From: Bacteroidales bacterium UBA4231
Lineage (GTDB): Bacteria > Bacteroidota > Bacteroidia > Bacteroidales > UBA932
Reading direction: 5' to 3'
Assembly: GCA_002396335.1 (NCBI GenBank)
Contig: DGXN01000001.1
Span: 61,074 to 106,627, forward strand
DNA: 45,554 nt
Shown piece by piece: positions 42,611-45,554 of the stretch; the first letter of the stretch is position 1, and each line of letters begins with the position of its first letter. The notes below the pieces were generated by a model. That model was given only the letters and a program-made list of their open reading frames with translations. It did not search any database and was not told the origin of the DNA. Both the position numbers and the translations under genes were made by a program.

Positions 42611-43192
42611 ATGGTAGTTAAGAGAAACGATCGTCAAGTCCATGAAACGATTCAGATGGGCAATGGCGTTGATGTACATTTTTATGACAACACCGACTCT
42701 CTCGAAAACCTAAAGAAATACGAGGAGGAGTACAGGAAGGATTATGACAGCAACCCTTGCTTGTTATATAAAATAGATTATGTTTATGCAAAGGCTGAAA
42801 GGATGCAGGCTGAAGGAGACCTTGGCGGCGCCGAAAAGTTCCTGTCCGTAGAGATTGACAGCATAACGGATGTTACCACGGAACCAAGTACTCTGCTGCG
42901 GTTGATGGATGTTCTCACGTTGGAAGCAGAACTATTACTCAGGCTGAAGCGGCCATATGAGGCTTTAACCTATGCAGAGCGGGTCAACAGAATAGCTTTA
43001 AAGCATTTTGAGGACACGGTAGAAATGCTTTATGCCGCAGAAGTATATGGCAATTGTCTTCAGGCCTGCGGGAAGGATAAAGATGCAAAAGATATTTATA
43101 CCGGTACCCTAAATGAAATTGACCGTGAAATCACTGACCTGGAAGACCTCCGGGATGGGATAAAAGCAAATTTGAAAGAAATAAAAGCGTAA
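42611..43192 (+). CDS. TPR-like helical protein, last gene of the GIY-YIG cassette
   Basis: This 193-residue soluble protein starts with about 35 residues of mixed structure (MGNGVDVHFYDNTDSLENL). It continues with helical hairpins of the tetratricopeptide kind (YAKAERMQAEGDLGGAEKFL, LEAELLLRLKRPYEALTYAE, YGNCLQACGKDKDAKDIYTG). A C-terminal charged coiled coil (EIDREITDLEDLRDGIKANL) closes it. TPR folds mediate protein contacts, so it may assemble the cassette's other proteins. A bidirectional terminator follows directly. Confidence 0.72.
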   Translation: MVVKRNDRQVHETIQMGNGVDVHFYDNTDSLENLKKYEEEYRKDYDSNPCLLYKIDYVYAKAERMQAEGDLGGAEKFLSVEIDSITDVTTEPSTLLRLMDVLTLEAELLLRLKRPYEALTYAERVNRIALKHFEDTVEMLYAAEVYGNCLQACGKDKDAKDIYTGTLNEIDREITDLEDLRDGIKANLKEIKA

Positions 43193-43228
43193 AAAAAGTG
43201 CCCGAGGCATAAGCCAAGGGCACTTTTT
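43193..43228. terminator. Bidirectional terminator between convergent units
   Basis: The stem AAAAAGTGCCC / GGGCACTTTTT (11 bp) has an inner GGC/GCC pair. It lies between the TPR-like gene and the minus-strand 198-aa gene and serves both strands by its A and T runs. Confidence 0.9.
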
Positions 43229-43239
43229 CTTTTCAAATC

Positions 43240-43836
43240 TTAGTCATCCACCACCACGAACTCTTCCAGCATATAGGAGATATCCGGCCGTTTTTCCTGT
43301 ATCTCATCCAAAGCGGCGGTTATGGCTCCCTTTGACGGGAACACATCTTTGGTCAGCACGCCGTTATTCTTGAGATATTCAATCACGGCCGGGAGATCTT
43401 TGAAGTATTCCCAGATAAAGATGTTCTCCTTCTCGTCATTGTAATCTAGAAGCCAGCGTTCAGGAAATATCTCACCGGTAGCATCATTGGTTTGGAAGAT
43501 ACACATGCCACATTCCTCAGTCTGAAAGTATATTTGTAGTGATGGGTACTTCTGTTCGATAAAATGCCTAACATCGCTCATCTCTCCCCAGGCTGTCTCC
43601 GTGTTGATTTTGAGGATGCCGTTTTCCAGAGAGTAATCCAAGATGTGTCCACGGCAATAGATTTTCTCCCAATCACCTCCCAGGGCATGAACCAGATTAC
43701 CAAGCCATAGTTTTCCAAAACCATTAGGCAGTAGTGATTCTTTCCGTTGCTCCAGGTCTTGAATGGTTTTGTGAAGGGCAGCTACTTCTTCTTCACTGCC
43801 CTTGATTTTATAGGTACTGTACGCGTAGTTCGGCAT
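43240..43836 (-). CDS. YubB/Api92-like (DUF1281-type) accessory protein
   Basis: This 198-residue cytosolic protein opens MPNYAYSTYKIKGSEEEV, the beginning seen in YubB/Api92-like ferredoxin-fold proteins found on plasmids, phages and ICEs. Aromatic strands (WLGNLVHALGGDWEKIYCRG, YPSLQIYFQTEE) support that fold in the middle. Function in the family is unknown. It lies two bases after the SSB stop, so it belongs to the minus-strand recombinase-SSB unit. The acidic C-terminus (EEFVVVDD) is like that of SSB-interacting proteins only by composition. Confidence 0.6.
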   Translation of the reverse strand: MPNYAYSTYKIKGSEEEVAALHKTIQDLEQRKESLLPNGFGKLWLGNLVHALGGDWEKIYCRGHILDYSLENGILKINTETAWGEMSDVRHFIEQKYPSLQIYFQTEECGMCIFQTNDATGEIFPERWLLDYNDEKENIFIWEYFKDLPAVIEYLKNNGVLTKDVFPSKGAITAALDEIQEKRPDISYMLEEFVVVDD

Positions 43837-43838
43837 GT

Positions 43839-44165
43839 CTACTCTTCCACAAGCGTTACGGTATCGGCGATAATTACGTAACTAATTCGGTCAGCACCAT
43901 CTTCCCCGACGTAGCGCCGGCACCGCTGCTTACCATGGACTTCCACCCATGAACCTTTGGTGATTTTGGAGAGTTCGGCTATGCCGGCGCCATTACACGC
44001 GCGGACGGAAAGCCAGGTGCAATTAACGACGGTGCTGCCGTCCCTACTGCTATAGGTATCCTCTGTCATTACCGAGAACTGAGCCGTCTCGGTACCGGCG
44101 ACTGCGGTCACGTGGCACTGGCCAACGGGACCGGCGATGATAATGTCATTCTTGAACTGTTTCAT
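43839..44165 (-). CDS. ssb: Single-stranded DNA-binding protein (OB fold)
   Basis: This 108-residue short SSB has the OB-fold order: an N-terminal strand (NDIIIAGPVGQCHVTAV), the central NCTWLSVRACNG with aromatic base-stacking position, KGSWVEVHGKQRCRRYV and a final IIADTVTLVEE. It lacks the long acidic C-terminal tail of the chromosomal SSB, as many element-encoded versions do. It would coat single strands during element transfer or replication. The start overlaps the serine recombinase stop as ATGA, so the two are translationally coupled. Confidence 0.82.
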   Translation of the reverse strand: MKQFKNDIIIAGPVGQCHVTAVAGTETAQFSVMTEDTYSSRDGSTVVNCTWLSVRACNGAGIAELSKITKGSWVEVHGKQRCRRYVGEDGADRISYVIIADTVTLVEE

Positions 44166-44842
44166 AATGATTGAACTTTAAGGTTATACCGTTTGATTAG
44201 TACGCTGACCGTCCATGGCGTGAACTTGGCGCCCCTGCTGGTGACGAAACCTTCAGCATTCAGCGTCTCTGCCATAGCGGCCAGTGTGAGATCCTGCTTT
44301 ACCAGAACCTTGAGCATTGCGGCTGCGCGCTTGTTGTTAGGATTCTCGCGCGCCTTCCGCATATTGGTCTTCCTGGAGTTGGAGATGGCCTTGTCCAGGT
44401 TACCAGTAAGATTCTCCGGTTTCCCCAAAGCCATTCCACGGGCCTTCTTGGCATCCAGGGACTGCTTCGTACGGGTGGAGATGAGTTGCGCTTCATATTC
44501 GGCGATGCTGGCGATGATGTGCAGTACCAGCTTATTGGCTTCTGGGAAGTCGCAGAACTTGATTTCAACGTCTGACTCCAGGAGTTTGCTGGTAAAGGCA
44601 ACGTTCCTGGAGAGACGGTCGAGCTTAGCCACGATCAGGGTAGAATTAGTCTTCCTGCATAGGGCCAAAGCTTCTGTAAGTTTAGGGCGGTCGTTATGTC
44701 GGCCGCTCTCTGTTTCCACAAATTCAGCAATTGGGGTTTGGTCACGCAGGTAGTTGTGGATAATCTCCCTCTGTGCCTCGATGCCCAGACCAGAGACGGC
44801 CTGTTTCTTCGTGGATTGGCGTAAATAAGCAATGTAAGTCAT
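44162..44842 (-). CDS. Serine recombinase (resolvase/invertase family)
   Basis: This 226-residue protein has the catalytic N-terminal domain with Arg8 and nucleophile Ser10 (YLRQSTKKQ). VAKLDRLSRN (residues 71-80) supplies the conserved Arg cluster. A long E helix (HIIASIAEYEAQLISTRTKQ) and a C-terminal HTH region (LAAMAETLNAEGFVTSRG) that binds DNA complete the fold. It is a short resolvase/invertase-type enzyme and may resolve multimers or invert a segment. It is the second recombinase of the element besides the tyrosine integrase. A perfect palindrome lies just upstream. Confidence 0.9.
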   Translation of the reverse strand: MTYIAYLRQSTKKQAVSGLGIEAQREIIHNYLRDQTPIAEFVETESGRHNDRPKLTEALALCRKTNSTLIVAKLDRLSRNVAFTSKLLESDVEIKFCDFPEANKLVLHIIASIAEYEAQLISTRTKQSLDAKKARGMALGKPENLTGNLDKAISNSRKTNMRKARENPNNKRAAAMLKVLVKQDLTLAAMAETLNAEGFVTSRGAKFTPWTVSVLIKRYNLKVQSL

Positions 44843-44860
44843 TTTTCACGATTGTTAAAC

Positions 44861-44905
44861 GAACGTTCAGTATATGAGATAGGGCGTCAGAATGACCTGA
44901 CGCCC
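44861..44905. promoter_or_regulatory. Palindrome GAACGTTC and hairpin upstream of the recombinase
   Basis: GAACGTTC (44861-44868) is a perfect palindrome 19 bases from the recombinase start, a possible operator. Next to it is the stem GGGCGTCA / TGACGCCC (44882-44889 with 44898-44905), followed on the plus strand by CTTTTG. It would end transcription better on the plus strand than for the minus-strand genes around it. Confidence 0.45.
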
Positions 44906-44923
44906 CTTTTGTGAGAATCTGCG

Positions 44924-45298
44924 CTATGAGGAAATGCCATATTCTTGGCATATCCGCGCGCTATAGTTTTCGACTTTTTCTACGGCTTCGTCTATGGCAG
45001 GGACCAGTTCGTTAACGTAAACGTCTTCCCTGGTTTTGACGGTTTTGCCATCGGTGTCGATGAGGTTGAAGAGGAACGCATCGGCGCCCTCGTCGTAAAG
45101 GATTTGAACTTTCCCCTTGTGCTTGAAGCCCTGCACGGTGAATTCCAGTCCAGAGCGGTGTTCAGCGTCCTCGGCAATGCGGTAGCTTTTGTTGTCCACG
45201 CCCCAACTCAGTACGATAATGGGGTAATTCCTGAGGACCTCCAGAATGTAGGCTGCCATCCTGCGCTGTTGTTCTAATGATTGCACGGTCGTTTCCAT
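44924..45298 (-). CDS. Unknown 124-aa element protein
   Basis: I cannot name this soluble protein. It starts with a helical region (VQSLEQQRRMAAYILEVL) and continues with several strands (PIIVLSWGVDNKSYRI, GLEFTVQGFKHKGKVQILYD) and a C-terminal helix (VPAIDEAVEKVENYSARI). The pattern is of a small alpha/beta protein, similar in character to accessory proteins carried by Bacteroidetes conjugative elements. It overlaps the upstream DUF4313 gene by 25 bases, so they are read together. Confidence 0.7.
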   Translation of the reverse strand: METTVQSLEQQRRMAAYILEVLRNYPIIVLSWGVDNKSYRIAEDAEHRSGLEFTVQGFKHKGKVQILYDEGADAFLFNLIDTDGKTVKTREDVYVNELVPAIDEAVEKVENYSARICQEYGISS

Positions 45299-45554
45299 AA
45301 TGATTTGGTGAAAATTGTGTAAAGCGGATACTGGCAGAAGCCGCTACGCTCGGTAACGCCCATCGGCACACCAAGTTCATTATCACGAATGAACTTTTCG
45401 GCTCCGGGATGGTTGTTGGTATCTATAAACGCAAGGCTATCCGACTGGAACCTGCTGTTTAAGTTTACGGTGATAACTTCGGTTTCCCCGTTCCTGTAAG
45501 TGAGCATCAGGGCAAGGTGACCATTGTTACGATAAGTTTCGGCCGACACTTTAA
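45274..45554 (-). CDS. DUF4313 protein, possibly cut by the window edge
   Basis: The visible 91 residues from a GTG at 45549, and perhaps more beyond the edge, carry the DUF4313 pattern: LALMLTYRNGETEVITVNL, then FIDTNNHPGAEKFI, NELG, and RSGFCQYPLYTIF. Such small proteins are frequent in Bacteroidetes ICEs near SSB and recombinase genes. Function is unknown. The stop lies inside the start of the 124-aa gene. I am not sure the GTG is the start, since the frame stays open to the window end. Confidence 0.65.
   Translation of the reverse strand, partial: KVSAETYRNNGHLALMLTYRNGETEVITVNLNSRFQSDSLAFIDTNNHPGAEKFIRDNELGVPMGVTERSGFCQYPLYTIFTKSLWKRPCNH

Overview
The window reads as chromosomal DNA of a member of the Bacteroidales, probably an uncultured gut or oral-type lineage. 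The evidence is Bacteroidetes-type promoters (a TAnnTTTG -7 box, in several places with a TTTG -33 box exactly 19 bases upstream), a lack of strong Shine-Dalgarno sites, fimbrillin and DUF4906 fimbrial genes, a GH95 fucosidase, DUF4988/BACON and FimB/Mfa2-type lipoproteins, and an NBU/ICE-like element next to a tRNA. The host genes are GC-rich. The element at the right end is visibly more AT-rich. I cannot name a genus from sequence alone.

Layout. (1) 1-5426, minus strand: a probable lipid and housekeeping operon with an OlsA-like acyltransferase, a large membrane-anchored protein, an AMP-forming acyl-CoA synthetase, a dCMP deaminase and the start of an S41 protease. (2) 5489-9077, plus strand: a secreted histidine-type phosphatase and a GH95 alpha-L-fucosidase lipoprotein. 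(3) 9137-23254: an island of about 14 kb with a TPR-transmembrane-AraC regulator facing a seven-gene fimbrial operon (DUF3575 protein, DUF5119 anchor, three fimbrillins, a 601-aa minor subunit and a 1079-aa DUF4906 tip protein). A 108-bp and a 52-bp direct repeat, made of the GH95 3' end, its terminator and the last six bases of tRNA-Arg(CCT), bracket the island. Truncated foreign genes lie at both borders. (4) 23457-26071, minus strand: tRNA-Arg, rpmF, yceD-like DUF177 and typA/bipA. (5) 26181-32648, plus strand: four exported proteins, namely a DUF4988/BACON lipoprotein, an M6 metalloprotease, a second HExxH lipoprotein and a FimB/Mfa2-like lipoprotein. (6) 32712 to the right edge: tRNA-Leu(CAG) followed by an integrative element that runs off the window. 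It carries a tyrosine integrase, a control region with iteron-like repeats and a palindrome, an excisionase-like HTH protein, a VirE_N/primase-like protein, an SF2 helicase with an altered Walker A, a GIY-YIG cassette, SSB, a serine recombinase and small accessory genes.

How the parts fit. The fimbrial island looks like a complete surface-appendage unit with its own membrane-bound regulator. Its flanking repeats make it a module that homologous recombination could remove. The element at the right end looks able to excise, initiate DNA synthesis and protect single strands. Its conjugation genes, if any, lie outside the window. Within it, 41025-43192 is a four-gene cassette around a GIY-YIG nuclease in which two otherwise unrelated proteins share a gapless 43-residue C-terminal module. 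Together with a potential H-type pseudoknot at 37521-37576, this is the least explained part of the window.
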